This document shows positions 34,568 through 34,790 of a stretch of 34,790 nucleotides of DNA, piece by piece (position 1 is the stretch's first letter; each line of letters opens with the position of its first letter). Origin of the DNA: Labrenzia sp. DG1229 (GTDB taxonomy: Bacteria > Pseudomonadota > Alphaproteobacteria > Rhizobiales > Stappiaceae). The position numbers were made by a program, and so were the translations under genes. The notes below the pieces were generated by a model that ran no database searches, was not told where the DNA came from, and worked only from the letters and a program-made list of their open reading frames with translations. The stretch covers positions 61,865 to 96,654 of the forward strand of contig NZ_KI928940.1 in NCBI RefSeq assembly GCF_000521215.1. Reading direction: 5' to 3'.

Positions 34568-34790
34568 TCACGAACACTGATAGCTCTTGACCTCGGTGAC
34601 TTCGCAGCCGAGAGCCTTGTCAATCTCACACTTGATTTCGTTGCGACGACCCTTGACCTGGCACAGGGAGCGGGCAACCTCGACAAAGTTGGCACCGTAG
34701 TCGCCTTGCCGGTCAAGGCTCCTGAGTTTGTTCTCGGCATCCCAAATCGTTTTGTTGGTGCATTTGAGCTCGTCCAGAAGATCGGTGATC
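34568..34790 (-). CDS. DUF6165 family protein, C-terminal part only
   Basis: The last 73 residues and stop codon of a minus-strand gene whose 5' end lies beyond the window. The pattern DELKCTNKTIWDAENKLR, FVEVARSLCQVKGRRNEIK and the near-terminal EVTEVKSY matches my recollection of DUF6165 proteins, which usually read ELxxVNExLWDIEDxIR...RAALKxxIN...EEKSY. Additional cysteines in this tail are unusual. The family's role is not established; members often occur near polysaccharide or glycosyltransferase genes, which cannot be checked here. Confidence 0.72.
   Translation of the reverse strand, partial: ITDLLDELKCTNKTIWDAENKLRSLDRQGDYGANFVEVARSLCQVKGRRNEIKCEIDKALGCEVTEVKSYQCS

Noticed and set aside
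34483..34740. 85-codon minus-strand frame at the right edge
   Set aside because: It overlaps the DUF6165 frame, which has clear family-like sequence and continues off the window.
1..34790. CRISPR arrays, tRNA or rRNA genes, insertion sequences, phage genes
   Set aside because: No regularly spaced repeats, no tRNA-like cloverleaf and no transposase, integrase or phage structural proteins were recognised on either strand.

Overview
The window looks like chromosomal DNA from an alphaproteobacterium. The gene content points to Hyphomicrobiales or Rhodobacterales, possibly a Stappiaceae/Roseibium-like marine heterotroph. Indicators are an IalB-family secreted protein, alphaproteobacterial-type HspQ, choline-dependent phosphatidylcholine synthase, a VPLPA-type C-terminal sorting tail, and dense operons with stop/start overlaps. 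The genus assignment is inference. No rRNA, tRNA, CRISPR array, transposase or integrase was seen.

Layout. (1) 1-3082, minus strand: the 5' part of an AMP-dependent acyl-CoA synthetase-like gene with an eroded ATP loop, and upstream of it a YejA-like peptide-binding protein gene broken by a single-base frameshift near 2737. (2) 3349-12531: mostly single housekeeping or accessory genes on both strands (IalB-like protein, hspQ, malyl-CoA lyase-like aldolase, LpxL-like acyltransferase, AEC transporter, DUF1801 protein, UbiH-like monooxygenase, DUF2182 membrane protein, pcs, quinone oxidoreductase). (3) 12569-23551, plus strand: a purine catabolism and uptake unit. It runs LysR regulator, uraH, xdhA, xdhB, xdhC, then a complete BMP-type ABC importer (ATPase, two permeases, binding protein). 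(4) 23670-29082: an enolase-superfamily enzyme, a secreted Spondin_N protein with a VPLPA-like sorting tail, a patatin-like phospholipase and a membrane-anchored alpha/beta hydrolase. (5) 29356-34307, minus strand: the most interesting part, a guanidine unit. A guanidine-I (ykkC) riboswitch lies upstream of a NitT/TauT-type ABC importer (binding protein, permease, ATPase), a ureohydrolase closely resembling the nickel-dependent guanidinase GdmH, a protein with 19 histidines near its N terminus, and a 70-residue membrane protein with an HPG-x-HH start. (6) The right edge holds the 3' end of a DUF6165 gene.

How the genes work together. In the guanidine unit, free guanidine would turn on the riboswitch, the ABC system would import it, and GdmH would hydrolyse it to urea and ammonia. 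Cyanobacterial GdmH needs HypA/HypB-like nickel chaperones. None is present here, but a histidine-rich protein and a small HupE-like membrane protein overlap the end of the guanidinase gene. The proposal that they form an alternative nickel-delivery module is inference and the main lead of this window. The purine unit would import purines or nucleosides, oxidise hypoxanthine/xanthine to urate, and open the 5-hydroxyisourate ring. No uricase is present in the window. Both units are nitrogen-scavenging pathways.
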